Below the pieces are notes generated by a model. It was not told the origin of the DNA, ran no database searches, and saw nothing but the letters and a program-made list of their open reading frames with translations. This document shows positions 51,697 to 61,167 of a DNA stretch of 64,000 nucleotides, piece after piece. Positions within the stretch are counted from its first letter, which is position 1, and each line of letters starts with the position of its first letter. The translations under genes were made by a program, and so were the position numbers. Origin of the DNA: UKL13-2 sp036394575 (GTDB lineage: Bacteria; Pseudomonadota; Gammaproteobacteria; Burkholderiales; Usitatibacteraceae); assembly GCA_036394575.1 (NCBI GenBank), contig DASWEY010000082.1:62001-126000 (forward strand), in the 5' to 3' direction.

Positions 51697-52167
51697 ATGA
51701 ACCTTAATGCGACGCTGTTCGCGATGGCAGTGTGGTTCGCCCTGCTAATCGCATTTGCAGCCAAGTTCATCTGGCCACCGCTTACTAGTGCAATGGATGA
51801 GCGGCGGAAGAAAATCGCCGATGGACTGGCCGAAGCCGAAAAAGGCAAGACTGCTTTGGCGGAGGGCGAAAAAGCCAAGGCAGCAATGCTGCGCGAGGCG
51901 CGCGATCAGGCAACAGAAATGAAGGCGCTGAACGACAAGCAGGCACAGGCGCAAATCGACGCAGCAAAAGCGCAGGCCAAGACCGAAGCCGACCGCATCA
52001 TCGCGGCGGCCCACGCACAGATCGAGCAGGAAAAGCAGAAGGCCAGGGAGCAGCTGCGCGATCAGGTTGCTGCGCTGGCGGTGGCTGGGGCTGAAAAGAT
52101 TCTGAAGCGTGAAGTCGACGCGAAGGCGCATGCCGAAATGCTCAACCAGTTGAAAGCGCAGTTGTAA
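51697..52167 (+). CDS. atpF: ATP synthase Fo subunit b
   Basis: Peripheral stalk dimer connecting Fo to F1. One membrane helix at residues 5-25 (ATLFAMAVWFALLIAFAAKF), then the conserved IWPPLTSAMDERRKKIADGL and a long Ala/Lys/Glu-rich coiled coil to the end. Length 156 aa is normal. Its stop overlaps the atpH start by one base. Confidence 0.97.
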   Translation: MNLNATLFAMAVWFALLIAFAAKFIWPPLTSAMDERRKKIADGLAEAEKGKTALAEGEKAKAAMLREARDQATEMKALNDKQAQAQIDAAKAQAKTEADRIIAAAHAQIEQEKQKAREQLRDQVAALAVAGAEKILKREVDAKAHAEMLNQLKAQL

Positions 52168-52703
52168 TGGCCGAGCTCACCACGGTTGCGCGCCCTTATG
52201 CCGAGGCAATATTCCGCTCGGCGGTAGATGTCAAGGATGTTGTTGGTTTCGGCGTAAAGCTGAAAGCGCTGGCTACAGTTGCTGTAAACGCGCAGATGGT
52301 CTCTCTGCTTGGCAACCCCAATGTGAGCGCCGGCCAGAAGGCAGAGCTGATAGCCTCAGTGGTTGGTGGCAGTGTGCCGGCAGCGCTGGCGAACGCCACA
52401 TCGATCCTGATCAGCAACGGCAAAGCAGCACTGCTGCCGTTCATCGCGGAGCACTTTGGGCGTCTGCAACGCGATCATGATGGTGTCGTCAAGGCGGTGA
52501 TCACGAGTGCGTTCCCCATGTCGGATGCGGATAAGGCCGGCATGGTCGAGGCGCTGGCGAAAAAATACGGGAAACGCGTCGAAGCCGAAGTGAAGGTTGA
52601 TGAGTCCCTTATTGGCGGCGCCCGCGTTCAGGTCGGCGATGATGTGGTTCATGCCTCGGTGCGCGACACGCTCAATCAAATGGCTCAGGCCCTCGTGCAT
52701 TAA
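52167..52703 (+). CDS. atpH: ATP synthase F1 subunit delta
   Basis: Caps the F1 head and joins it to the b-subunit stalk. N-terminal helical bundle (about 1-105: TVARPYAEAIFRSAVDVKDV) and C-terminal domain with VTSAFPMSDADKAGMVEAL-type segment and LIGGARVQVGDDVVHASVRD, the most conserved part of the family. Length 178 aa. It follows atpF with a one-base overlap and precedes atpA by 35 bp. Confidence 0.96.
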   Translation: MAELTTVARPYAEAIFRSAVDVKDVVGFGVKLKALATVAVNAQMVSLLGNPNVSAGQKAELIASVVGGSVPAALANATSILISNGKAALLPFIAEHFGRLQRDHDGVVKAVITSAFPMSDADKAGMVEALAKKYGKRVEAEVKVDESLIGGARVQVGDDVVHASVRDTLNQMAQALVH

Positions 52704-52738
52704 TTGCACATTCAAGAATTCAAGTATTGGAGTTGAAA

Positions 52739-54286
52739 ATGCAGATCAACCCGGCAGAAATCAGCGAACTGATCAAGTCAAAAATCCAGGCATTACCCGC
52801 CGCAGCTGAAAAACGCTCGGAAGGAACTGTTATCTCGGTCACCGATGGTATTTGCCGCGTCCATGGACTGGCCGATGCCATGCAAGGTGAAATGCTGGAG
52901 TTCCCTGGCGGAACATTCGGTTTGGCGCTCAATCTGGAACGCGATTCCGTGGGCGCTGTGGTACTGGGCGACTATGAACATATTTCCGAGGGCGATACCG
53001 TCAAGTGTACCGGCCGCATTCTGGATGTGCCGGTAGGCCCCGAGCTGATTGGACGCGTGGTGAATGCTTTGGGCCAGCCGATTGACGGCAAGGGCCCGGT
53101 CAACGCCAAAATGACCGACATCATCGAAAAAGTTGCTCCTGGCGTCATTGCGCGCAAGTCGGTTTCGCAGCCGGTGCAGACTGGTTTGAAGTCCATTGAT
53201 GCCATGGTGCCGGTGGGGCGTGGCCAGCGCGAGTTGATTATTGGTGATCGCCAGACCGGCAAGACCGCAGTGGCTATCGATACGATCATCAACCAGAAGG
53301 GCAAGGACCTGATTTGCGTGTATGTTGCCGTCGGCCAAAAGGCTTCGACCATCGCCAATGTGGTACGCAAGCTTGAAGAATACGGCGCGATGGCTTACAC
53401 CATCGTCGTCGCATCTTCCGCCTCCGAATCCGCAGCCATGCAATTCGTTGCGCCTTATTCGGGCTGCACCATGGGCGAGTACTTCCGCGATCGTGGTCAG
53501 GATGCATTGATTATCTATGACGATCTTTCCAAGCAGGCTGTTGCTTATCGCCAGATTTCCTTGCTGCTGCGCCGCCCGCCTGGTCGCGAAGCCTACCCTG
53601 GCGATGTTTTTTATCTGCACTCGCGTCTTCTCGAGCGCGCAGCTCGTGTCAACGAAGAATATGTGGAGAAGTTCACAAAAGGCGCGGTCAAGGGGAAAAC
53701 CGGTTCGCTGACGGCGTTGCCGATCATTGAGACGCAGGCCGGCGACGTGTCCGCCTTCGTGCCTACCAATGTGATTTCGATTACGGACGGGCAGATTTTT
53801 CTTGAAACCGATTTGTTCAATGCGGGCATTCGTCCCGCTATCAACGCCGGCGTTTCCGTTTCCCGTGTCGGTGGCGCCGCACAAACCAAGATCATGAAGC
53901 GCAAGGACACCGGTGCCGGCGTGCGTCTGGCGCTTGCGCAGTACCGCGAGCTGGCTGCATTTGCGCAGTTCGCCTCGGATCTCGACGATGCCACGCGCAA
54001 GCAGCTCGAACGCGGCAAGATGGTAACCGAGCTGATGAAGCAGCAGCAGTACTCGCCTATGCAGGTTTGGGAAATGGCGTTGATTCTGTTCGCGGTCAAC
54101 AATAATTACATGGACGACGTCGAGGTGGGCAAGGCGCTCAAGTTTGAACGAGCCCTGCGTGACTTCGTGAAATCAAAATATGCCTCCCTTATCGACTCTA
54201 TCGACAAAGCCAACAATCTGTCGGAGGGTGATGAAAAGGCTCTGCACGCGGCCGTGGCAGACTTCAAGAAAACAGGCGCTTATTAA
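52739..54286 (+). CDS. atpA: ATP synthase F1 subunit alpha
   Basis: Non-catalytic nucleotide-binding subunit of the F1 hexamer. The P-loop GDRQTGKT is at residues 169-176, exactly as in E. coli. Other marks are the N-terminal PAEISELIKSKIQ, ALGQPIDGKGPV, YDDLSKQAVAYRQISLLLRR with the arginine-containing visit motif PSNVISITDGQIFLE-like region (VISITDGQIFLETDLFNAGI) and the C-terminal helix bundle. Length 515 aa. ATG at 52739 with GGAG upstream is used; a start 12 bp earlier is possible but has no ribosome site. Confidence 0.97.
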   Translation: MQINPAEISELIKSKIQALPAAAEKRSEGTVISVTDGICRVHGLADAMQGEMLEFPGGTFGLALNLERDSVGAVVLGDYEHISEGDTVKCTGRILDVPVGPELIGRVVNALGQPIDGKGPVNAKMTDIIEKVAPGVIARKSVSQPVQTGLKSIDAMVPVGRGQRELIIGDRQTGKTAVAIDTIINQKGKDLICVYVAVGQKASTIANVVRKLEEYGAMAYTIVVASSASESAAMQFVAPYSGCTMGEYFRDRGQDALIIYDDLSKQAVAYRQISLLLRRPPGREAYPGDVFYLHSRLLERAARVNEEYVEKFTKGAVKGKTGSLTALPIIETQAGDVSAFVPTNVISITDGQIFLETDLFNAGIRPAINAGVSVSRVGGAAQTKIMKRKDTGAGVRLALAQYRELAAFAQFASDLDDATRKQLERGKMVTELMKQQQYSPMQVWEMALILFAVNNNYMDDVEVGKALKFERALRDFVKSKYASLIDSIDKANNLSEGDEKALHAAVADFKKTGAY

Positions 54287-54352
54287 TTCAGCAAAGTGCG
54301 CGGCGCGTTAAGTTGCTGCCGCGTACGCTGCTGGGGCTTCATCGAGGCATAA

Positions 54353-55216
54353 ATGGCAGGCTCAAAAGAAATTCGCACCAAGATCAAGAGCGTGGAAAAC
54401 ACACGCAAGATCACCAAGGCCATGGAAATGGTCGCGGCGGCCAAGATGCGCAAGGCGCAGGAGCGTATGCGCGCCGCGCGCCCCTATGGCGAAAAGATTC
54501 GTAGTGTTGCCGCGAACCTGTCGCATGCCAATCCGGATTACAAGCATCCATTTTTGCTCAAGCGCGACGAAGTCAAGAATGTGGGCGTGATCATGGTTAC
54601 GTCCGATAAAGGCCTTTGCGGCGGCCTGAATACCAATGTCATGCGCTTGATGGTCAACAAGGTGAAAGAGTGGGAAGGCGCTGCCGCCAAAGTGCAAGCG
54701 ACCGCGATTGGCACCAAGGGTTTTTCCTTCCTGCAACGCTATGGATTGCCGGTGGTCTCGCACGTCATCGGATTGGGCGACAAGCCGCACCTCGAAAAGA
54801 TGATCGGTCCGGTAAAGATTCAGCTCGATGCATTTGCCGAGGGCAAAATCGATGCACTCTATCTCTGCTATACCAAATTCATCAACACCATGCGCCAGGA
54901 ACCGGTTTGCGAGCAGCTGCTGCCGCTGACCGGCGACAAGCTTGGTGCTCCCGATTCCTCGTGGGATTACCTCTACGAACCGGATCCCAAAACTGTATTG
55001 GACGAATTACTCGTGCGTTACGTTGAAGCCATCGTCTATCAGGCTGTCTCCGAAAACATTGCTTCCGAGCAATCGGCACGAATGGTGGCCATGAAGGCCG
55101 CGACCGACAACGCCAAGAAAGTGATCGACGACCTCAAGCTCACCTATAACAAGGCGCGTCAGGCGGCGATCACCAAAGAGTTGTCCGAGATTGTAGGCGG
55201 CGCCGCAGCGGTATAG
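54353..55216 (+). CDS. atpG: ATP synthase F1 subunit gamma
   Basis: Central rotor shaft. N-terminal helix GSKEIRTKIKSVENTRKITK and AMEMVAAAKMRKAQERM, the Rossmann-like middle domain with VTSDKGLCGGLNTNVMRL, and the C-terminal helix RMVAMKAATDNAKKVIDDLK with KARQAAITKELSEIVGGAAA, all strongly conserved. Length 287 aa. GAGG is 6 bp upstream of the ATG. Confidence 0.98.
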   Translation: MAGSKEIRTKIKSVENTRKITKAMEMVAAAKMRKAQERMRAARPYGEKIRSVAANLSHANPDYKHPFLLKRDEVKNVGVIMVTSDKGLCGGLNTNVMRLMVNKVKEWEGAAAKVQATAIGTKGFSFLQRYGLPVVSHVIGLGDKPHLEKMIGPVKIQLDAFAEGKIDALYLCYTKFINTMRQEPVCEQLLPLTGDKLGAPDSSWDYLYEPDPKTVLDELLVRYVEAIVYQAVSENIASEQSARMVAMKAATDNAKKVIDDLKLTYNKARQAAITKELSEIVGGAAAV

Positions 55217-55267
55217 CGATGTGTCCCCAGAAGAATTCGAATTGAAAATTTAGCTTAGGAATAGATC

Positions 55268-56692
55268 ATGAGCCAAGGAACAGTCGTTCAATGTATCGGT
55301 GCGGTGGTGGATATCCAGTTTCCACACGGCGCCATCCCGAAAGTCTATGACGCATTGACCCTGGTCGACAGCGATCGGGCCAGCTTTGCCGAAAAGGGCC
55401 TGACGTTTGAAGTCGAGCAGCAACTCGGCGATGGCGTCGTACGTTGCATAGCCATGGGCTCATCGGACGGCATTCGCCGCGGCATGAAGGTCGCGAATAC
55501 CGGCAAGGGCATTTCTGTTCCCGTCGGTACCGGCACTCTCGGTCGCATCATGGATGTGCTTGGTCGCCCCATCGACGAAGCCGGCCCCATTGCCGGTACG
55601 GAGCGCCGCGAAATTCACCAGGCAGCGCCGAAGTTCGATGAACTATCGCCGTCGGTAGATCTGCTTGAAACCGGCATTAAGGTTATCGACTTGATCTGTC
55701 CCTTTGCCAAGGGAGGCAAGGTTGGACTGTTTGGCGGCGCCGGTGTAGGCAAGACCGTGAATATGCTGGAGCTCATTAACAATATTGCCAAGGAGCACAG
55801 CGGACTTTCCGTGTTTGCAGGGGTTGGCGAACGCACCCGCGAAGGTAACGACTTCTACCACGAGATGACGGATGCCGGCGTTATCAACAAGGACGATCTG
55901 AGCAAATCCAAAGTGGCGATGGTGTTCGGCCAAATGAATGAGCCGCCGGGTAACCGTCTGCGCGTGGCCCTCTCGGGCCTGACCATGGCAGAAAAATTCC
56001 GCGATGAAGGTCGCGACATTCTTTTCTTCGTCGACAACATCTATCGCTATACCTTGGCCGGTACCGAAGTGTCTGCGCTGCTTGGTCGCATGCCCTCAGC
56101 GGTGGGTTATCAACCTACGCTGGCCGAAGAAATGGGCGTCTTGCAAGAGCGCATCACCTCAACCAAGACCGGCTCAATCACCTCGATCCAGGCTGTTTAC
56201 GTTCCAGCCGACGACCTGACTGATCCTTCGCCGGCAACCACCTTCGCCCATCTGGATGCAACGGTTGTGCTGTCGCGCGACATCGCCTCGCTCGGTATCT
56301 ATCCGGCGGTCGATCCACTCGATTCGACGTCGCGCCAGATCGACCCGAACGTCATTGGTGAAGAGCACTACACCGTGACGCGGCGCGTGCAGGCAACCCT
56401 GCAGCGCTACAAGGAGCTGCGCGACATCATCGCCATCTTGGGTATGGATGAACTATCCCCCGAGGACAAGTTGGCAGTGGCGCGTGCGCGCAAAATCCAG
56501 CGATTCCTGTCACAGCCTTTCCATGTTGCCGAAGTGTTTACCGGCAGTCCTGGCAAGTACGTGACCCTGAAAGAAACTATCCGTGGTTTCAAGATGATTG
56601 TTGATGGCGAATGCGATGCCCTGCCCGAACAGGCCTTCTACATGGTCGGCGGTATCGATGAGGCATTCGAAAAAGCAAAGAAAATGAACTGA
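55268..56692 (+). CDS. atpD: ATP synthase F1 subunit beta
   Basis: Catalytic subunit of F1. P-loop GGAGVGKT (about residues 156-163), the catalytic Glu in GERTREGNDFYHEM, Walker B in RDILFFVDNIYRYTLAGTEV, and the DELSEED-type loop GMDELSPEDKLAVARARKI, with P replacing the first E. C-terminus is AFEKAKKMN. Length 474 aa fits betaproteobacterial enzymes. It is followed by atpC after 85 bp. Confidence 0.98.
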   Translation: MSQGTVVQCIGAVVDIQFPHGAIPKVYDALTLVDSDRASFAEKGLTFEVEQQLGDGVVRCIAMGSSDGIRRGMKVANTGKGISVPVGTGTLGRIMDVLGRPIDEAGPIAGTERREIHQAAPKFDELSPSVDLLETGIKVIDLICPFAKGGKVGLFGGAGVGKTVNMLELINNIAKEHSGLSVFAGVGERTREGNDFYHEMTDAGVINKDDLSKSKVAMVFGQMNEPPGNRLRVALSGLTMAEKFRDEGRDILFFVDNIYRYTLAGTEVSALLGRMPSAVGYQPTLAEEMGVLQERITSTKTGSITSIQAVYVPADDLTDPSPATTFAHLDATVVLSRDIASLGIYPAVDPLDSTSRQIDPNVIGEEHYTVTRRVQATLQRYKELRDIIAILGMDELSPEDKLAVARARKIQRFLSQPFHVAEVFTGSPGKYVTLKETIRGFKMIVDGECDALPEQAFYMVGGIDEAFEKAKKMN

Positions 56693-56777
56693 AGCGGATT
56701 GTGGCCAGCGACAGATAGCGGGCAGCAGATAGCCGCCGGCCGCAATTTAAACGTCGGACGTTCAATCAAGGATTCAA

Positions 56778-57194
56778 ATGGCAACATTGCATGTCAATAT
56801 CGTTTCTGCAGAGCAATCAATTTTCTCCGGCGATGCGGAGATGGTTGTGGCCCCCGGGGAAACCGGCGAACTCGGTATCCTCCCCAATCACGCACCTCTG
56901 CTTACCCGCATCAAACCGGGCACCGTCAAGGTAAAACTTGTTGGTCAGGCAGAGGAAGAAATCGTTTATGTCTCCGGCGGAATCCTGGAAGTACAGCCGA
57001 AAGCGCTGACTATACTTGCCGACACATCGATTCGGGCACATGATCTCGACGAAGCAAAGGTCAAGGAGGCAAAACGGGCGGCCGAAGAAGCCCTTGCCAA
57101 TCGCGCCAGCGGTCAGGATAGAGCGATGGTGGTCGCCGAGCTGGCGCAACTTGCCGCACAGCTTCAGGCCATCCAGAAGTTGCGGCGTAAATAA
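56778..57194 (+). CDS. atpC: ATP synthase F1 subunit epsilon
   Basis: Rotor subunit and regulator of F1 hydrolysis. N-terminal beta sandwich: LHVNIVSAEQSIFSGDAEMV, PGETGELGILPNHAPLLTRI, and VYVSGGILEVQPKALTILAD; the C-terminal two-helix region (about 88-138) that can block rotation is complete. Length 138 aa. A strong hairpin terminator follows, so it closes the atp operon. Confidence 0.97.
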   Translation: MATLHVNIVSAEQSIFSGDAEMVVAPGETGELGILPNHAPLLTRIKPGTVKVKLVGQAEEEIVYVSGGILEVQPKALTILADTSIRAHDLDEAKVKEAKRAAEEALANRASGQDRAMVVAELAQLAAQLQAIQKLRRK

Positions 57195-57246
57195 CAACCG
57201 GCAATGCACTTGAGTCGCCGTTGTAACGGAAGGCGCCATACAATTG

Positions 57247-57276
57247 AAGGCAGCGGGAGTATCCCGCTGCCTTTTT
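57247..57276 (+). terminator. Rho-independent terminator of the atp operon
   Basis: Perfect 11-bp stem AAGGCAGCGGG / CCCGCTGCCTT with a five-base loop, followed by TTTAC. It lies between atpC and glmU. Confidence 0.88.
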
Positions 57277-57342
57277 ACATTGTTGAGATTTACAGTTGAT
57301 CCGATCGTTTTCAAGCGGAATCCGGAAAGGCGCTCGTCAGGC

Positions 57343-58728
57343 ATGAATCCAGTAAAACGCATTGTTCCACTGTCTGTGGTCGTACTCGCAGCAGGCCAAG
57401 GCACGCGCATGAAGTCTGCGCTGCCTAAAGTACTTCACACGGTGGCGGGGCGCCCCATGCTTGCGTATGTTCTGGCGGCTGCACAACAATTGTCTCCGCA
57501 GGAGATTTGCGTGGTCTACGGTCACGGCGGAGAGCAGGTACAGGCAGCCTTCGCCGAACAGAACCTGAGCTGGGCAAGACAGGACCCGCCGCGGGGTACC
57601 GGCCATGCCGTATTGCAGGCGCTACCGTATCTTCCAGAAGGCGGCGTAACCCTGGTGCTTTACGGCGACGTGCCACTTATTACGCCGGATACCTTGTCTC
57701 GGCTGGTCAGCGTGGCGGCAGATGAAAAACTTGTCTGGCTGACGATGCGTATCGCCAATCCCACGGGACTGGGCAGGGTTCTGCGCGATGCCAAAGGCAA
57801 TGTACGCGATATCGTCGAGGACAAGGATGCGTCCGAGGAGCAGCGCAAAATCAATGAAATCAACACCGGTTTTCTTGCCTGTCCTACGGAATGGCTAAGA
57901 AAATGGTTGCCAACCTTGCGCAATAACAATGCGCAAGGCGAGTATTATTTGACCGACATCCTCGCCATGGCGGTCGCAGGAAACCTGGCGGTTGAAACCA
58001 TTTCCCCTGGAGATGAATTGGAGGTGACTGGCGTGAACAGCAAGGACCAACTGGCAGAGGTCGAACGTGCTACTCAGCGGCAAGCAGCACTCAAATTGAT
58101 GACCGCTGGCGTCACGCTGCTCGATCCGGCGCGGTTCGATGTGCGGGGCGAACTGGATTGCGGATCTGATGTCACTATCGATATCAACTGTTTGTTCGAG
58201 GGCAAAGTGTCACTCGCCTCCAGTGTCAAAATCGGGGCTAACTGCATTCTGCGCAACTGCAATATCGGCGAGGACAGTGAAATTCTGCCCTTCACCTTTA
58301 TCGATGGCGCCATTATAGGCCGTGCCGCCCGCATTGGCCCCTATGCTCGTATTCGACCTGAAACAACTTTAGCTGACAGTGTACATATCGGAAACTTTGT
58401 CGAAGTGAAGGCGAGCAATATCGGGGCAAGTTCCAAAGCTAACCATTTGTCCTACATTGGAGATGCCTCGGTGGGCAGCAATGCCAACATCGGCGCCGGC
58501 ACCATCACCTGTAACTATGACGGCGCCAATAAACACCGCACCGTCATTGAAGATAATGTGCATATCGGCTCCGATGTACAGCTGGTTGCGCCTGTCACCA
58601 TCGGCAAGGGCGCCGATATTGGTGCCGGAACCACGGTATGGAAAGATGTAGCGCCCGGAACCCTCGTGGTGAATGAGAAAAACCAGGTCACAAAGCCCGG
58701 CTGGATACGACCCGCCAAGAAAAAATAG
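57343..58728 (+). CDS. glmU: Bifunctional GlcNAc-1-P acetyltransferase/uridylyltransferase GlmU
   Basis: Makes UDP-GlcNAc for peptidoglycan and lipopolysaccharide in two steps. Uridylyltransferase domain (1-230): VVLAAGQGTRMKSALPKVLH, QDPPRGTGHAVLQALPYL, LYGDVPLI, and NEINTGFLACP. The acetyltransferase part (about 250-461) is a left-handed beta helix with hexapeptide repeats, the catalytic-His region IRPETTLADSVHIGNFVEVK and NYDGANKHRTVIEDNVHIGS. Start at 57343 gives 461 aa; a longer frame would read into the atp terminator. glmS follows 75 bp later, so the two form a functional pair. Confidence 0.97.
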   Translation: MNPVKRIVPLSVVVLAAGQGTRMKSALPKVLHTVAGRPMLAYVLAAAQQLSPQEICVVYGHGGEQVQAAFAEQNLSWARQDPPRGTGHAVLQALPYLPEGGVTLVLYGDVPLITPDTLSRLVSVAADEKLVWLTMRIANPTGLGRVLRDAKGNVRDIVEDKDASEEQRKINEINTGFLACPTEWLRKWLPTLRNNNAQGEYYLTDILAMAVAGNLAVETISPGDELEVTGVNSKDQLAEVERATQRQAALKLMTAGVTLLDPARFDVRGELDCGSDVTIDINCLFEGKVSLASSVKIGANCILRNCNIGEDSEILPFTFIDGAIIGRAARIGPYARIRPETTLADSVHIGNFVEVKASNIGASSKANHLSYIGDASVGSNANIGAGTITCNYDGANKHRTVIEDNVHIGSDVQLVAPVTIGKGADIGAGTTVWKDVAPGTLVVNEKNQVTKPGWIRPAKKK

Positions 58729-58803
58729 CGACGGTAACACTGTCAGAAACGGGCCACAATTGAGCCCCATAATTTCCTGACGGATGGACTTTAGAGGTGA
58801 AAG

Positions 58804-60630
58804 ATGTGTGGCATCGTCGGCGCAATCGCCAATCGAAATATTGTTCCCCTCCTGACGGAGGGCCTGCGCAGGTTGGAATATCGCGGCTATGATTCCGCCG
58901 GCATCGCGGTTCTCAACGGGGCAATCCAGCGCGTGCGCCGCGTCGGCCGTGTTGCCGAAATGGAGGCCGCCGCAAAGACGGAGGGCCTGAGCGGCATAAT
59001 GGGCATCGGTCACACCCGCTGGGCAACGCATGGCGGGGTCACCGAACTCAATGCGCATCCGCATGTTTCAAGCGATGAAATTGCCGTGGTGCACAACGGT
59101 ATTATCGAGAACCACGAAGAACAGCGCGAACGCCTCAAGCAACTCGGATATCGCTTTGAATCGCAAACCGATACGGAAGTAATCGCGCACCTGATTCACC
59201 ACTACTATAAAACCTCGGGCGATTTATTCATCGCCACGCAGCGCGCGGTTGCCGATCTTCACGGTGCCTATGCAATTGGCATCGTATCCATGCACGACCC
59301 GGACACCATGACCTGTGCGCGCAAGGGGTGTCCTTTATTAATCGGGCTGGGTGAGAATGAGAATTTTATTGCCTCCGACGTCTCGGCGATCCTTCCGGTA
59401 ACGCGACGTGTAATGTACTTGGAAGAGGGCGATGTGGCCGCCATTCATCGCAACGGCATCAATGTTGTCGACCGCAGCGGCAAGCCGGTAACACGCGAGG
59501 TCCACGTTTCGGAGATGAGCGACGCCGCCAATGAATTAGGTCCTTATCAGCATTTCATGCAAAAGGAGATTCACGAGCAACCGCGCGCCATTGCCGATAC
59601 GCTGGAGGCGGTATTGACCGAGGGCGTCAACAGCGCACTTTTCGGAGCCGATGCCCCGGCAATATTTCGAGAGTGCCAGGCTGTCTTGATCCTGGCCTCG
59701 GGCACCAGTTTCTATTCCGCCATGGTGGCCAAGCAGTGGCTGGAGACCATTGCAAGAATTTCCTGCAACGTAGAGCTCGGCCACGAGTACCGCTATCGCG
59801 ATTCGATCCCGAACCCGCAGCAGCTTGTCGTGACAATATCCCAATCAGGCGAGACACTGGATACGATGGAGGCACTCAAGCGCGCCAAGGAACTTGGCCA
59901 CCGCTTTACCCTGGCAATTTGCAATGTGCGGGAAAGCGCCATTCCGCGTGCCTCCCGGCTGATTTGCTACACACGTGCCGGCGCGGAAATCGGTGTGGCT
60001 TCGACCAAGGCCTTTACTACCCAATTGTCGGCGCTGTTCACATTGACCTTGGCGCTGGCGAAAGAGCGTGGCCAGCTCAGCGCAGAGCAGGAGGCCGACT
60101 TCCTTGAACAGCTCCGCTACGTGCCCGGCAGTGTGCAATACGCCTTGAATCTCGAACCGCAGATTATTTCCTGGGCAGAGAAATTCGCGGGCAAGAATCA
60201 CGCCCTGTTTTTGGGCCGTGGCCTGCACTACCCGATCGCGCTTGAGGGGGCGCTGAAACTCAAGGAGATATCCTACATTCACGCTGAAGCCTATCCGGCT
60301 GGTGAATTGAAACACGGGCCCCTGGCCCTGGTGGATGCAAACATGCCGGTAGTGGTGATCGCACCGAATGACTCACTGCTGGAAAAGGTGAAATCGAATA
60401 TGCAGGAAGTGCATGCGCGCGGCGGCGAGCTGTTCGTGCTGGCCGATCTTGACAGTAACTTCCGCGAAAGCGAGGGCGTGCACGTCATTCGCACGCCGCG
60501 TCATGCCGGCTTGCTGTCGCCAATCATCCATGCCGTGCCGGTGCAACTGCTGGCGTATCACACCGCCCTGTTGCGCGGCACCGATGTCGATAAACCGCGC
60601 AACCTGGCAAAATCGGTTACGGTTGAATGA
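58804..60630 (+). CDS. glmS: Glutamine-fructose-6-phosphate aminotransferase (isomerising)
   Basis: First enzyme of amino-sugar synthesis, turning fructose-6-phosphate and glutamine into glucosamine-6-phosphate. N-terminal glutaminase domain begins MCGIVGAI, with Cys2 as nucleophile; further marks are LRRLEYRGYDSAGIAVL, GHTRWATHGGVTELNAHPH and VVHNGIIENHEEQR. Two SIS domains follow (SGTSFYSAMVAKQWLETIAR; TISQSGETLDTMEALKRAKE; STKAFTTQL), and the end is LAKSVTVE. Length 608 aa is normal. No glmS ribozyme-like element was recognised upstream. Confidence 0.98.
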   Translation: MCGIVGAIANRNIVPLLTEGLRRLEYRGYDSAGIAVLNGAIQRVRRVGRVAEMEAAAKTEGLSGIMGIGHTRWATHGGVTELNAHPHVSSDEIAVVHNGIIENHEEQRERLKQLGYRFESQTDTEVIAHLIHHYYKTSGDLFIATQRAVADLHGAYAIGIVSMHDPDTMTCARKGCPLLIGLGENENFIASDVSAILPVTRRVMYLEEGDVAAIHRNGINVVDRSGKPVTREVHVSEMSDAANELGPYQHFMQKEIHEQPRAIADTLEAVLTEGVNSALFGADAPAIFRECQAVLILASGTSFYSAMVAKQWLETIARISCNVELGHEYRYRDSIPNPQQLVVTISQSGETLDTMEALKRAKELGHRFTLAICNVRESAIPRASRLICYTRAGAEIGVASTKAFTTQLSALFTLTLALAKERGQLSAEQEADFLEQLRYVPGSVQYALNLEPQIISWAEKFAGKNHALFLGRGLHYPIALEGALKLKEISYIHAEAYPAGELKHGPLALVDANMPVVVIAPNDSLLEKVKSNMQEVHARGGELFVLADLDSNFRESEGVHVIRTPRHAGLLSPIIHAVPVQLLAYHTALLRGTDVDKPRNLAKSVTVE

Positions 60631-60680
60631 AGCCGGCTTCGCCGGCCGGTCGACACGCGATATCAGCGCCCCTCAAATAA

Positions 60681-60714
60681 AATGCCTGCGCGGAAATGAC
60701 TCCGCGCAGGCATT
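60681..60714. terminator. Strong hairpin between convergent glmS and the His-rich protein gene
   Basis: Perfect 13-bp stem AATGCCTGCGCGG / CCGCGCAGGCATT with an eight-base loop. On the minus strand it is followed by TTATTT, on the plus strand by GATTTCT, so it probably works mainly for the minus-strand gene and perhaps both ways. Confidence 0.78.
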
Positions 60715-60747
60715 GATTTCTCGAAGCCTCAGGACAATCAGGACGAC

Positions 60748-61167
60748 TCAGTCGTCACGGTGCCCCTTGTTCTTCTTTTCTTTGCCATGGCCCTTGCCGT
60801 TATCGCCATGATCGTCACCGTGACCGCCGTGTTCCTTGCGGTAGTGGGGTGTGTACACATTGTTGTACCAGTTGTCCTGCACGAAATAGACTGGCTGGCC
60901 ACAAGCATTATATTTTTGGCAATGCTTGCCCCAGTTCTTTTCGTGGCCCGGAGGTACGCGCAAATAGATGGGTTGACGTACAACGCCTACCGGCACGGGC
61001 TGGATGATTACCGGTTGCGGAAGAATTAGCTGCGGCTGCGGCGCATTGCCGAGGTCGATTCGACCGTAAAAACCGGGCTGACCGATCGTTACTGATACGC
61101 CGACGTCAGCTGCCATAGCGGAACCTGCCAAGGCGGCCAACGCGGTTGCGATTATGAAACGTTTCAT
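60748..61167 (-). CDS. Secreted His-rich hypothetical protein
   Basis: A 139-residue exported protein. Signal peptide MKRFIIATALAALAGSAMAA; then ADVGVSVTIGQPGFYGRIDL, a Pro/Gln/Val-rich stretch (LILPQPVIIQPVPVGVVRQP) and YLRVPPGHEKNWGKHCQKYN with two Cys nearby (HCQKYNACGQPVYFVQ). The last 30 residues are rich in His, Gly, Asp and Lys. The pattern occurs in a small family of betaproteobacterial secreted proteins of unknown role. The tail suggests metal binding, but this is only inference. Alone on its strand, between glmS and hslO. Confidence 0.8.
   Translation of the reverse strand: MKRFIIATALAALAGSAMAADVGVSVTIGQPGFYGRIDLGNAPQPQLILPQPVIIQPVPVGVVRQPIYLRVPPGHEKNWGKHCQKYNACGQPVYFVQDNWYNNVYTPHYRKEHGGHGDDHGDNGKGHGKEKKNKGHRDD

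Noticed and set aside
58729..58803. glmS ribozyme or riboswitch
   Set aside because: The 75-bp leader is too short and shows none of the ribozyme core; such elements are known from Gram-positive bacteria.
60632..60650. Hairpin GCCGG-CTTCG-CCGGC just after glmS as terminator
   Set aside because: Short stem and no T-run; the stronger hairpin at 60681 is the better candidate.
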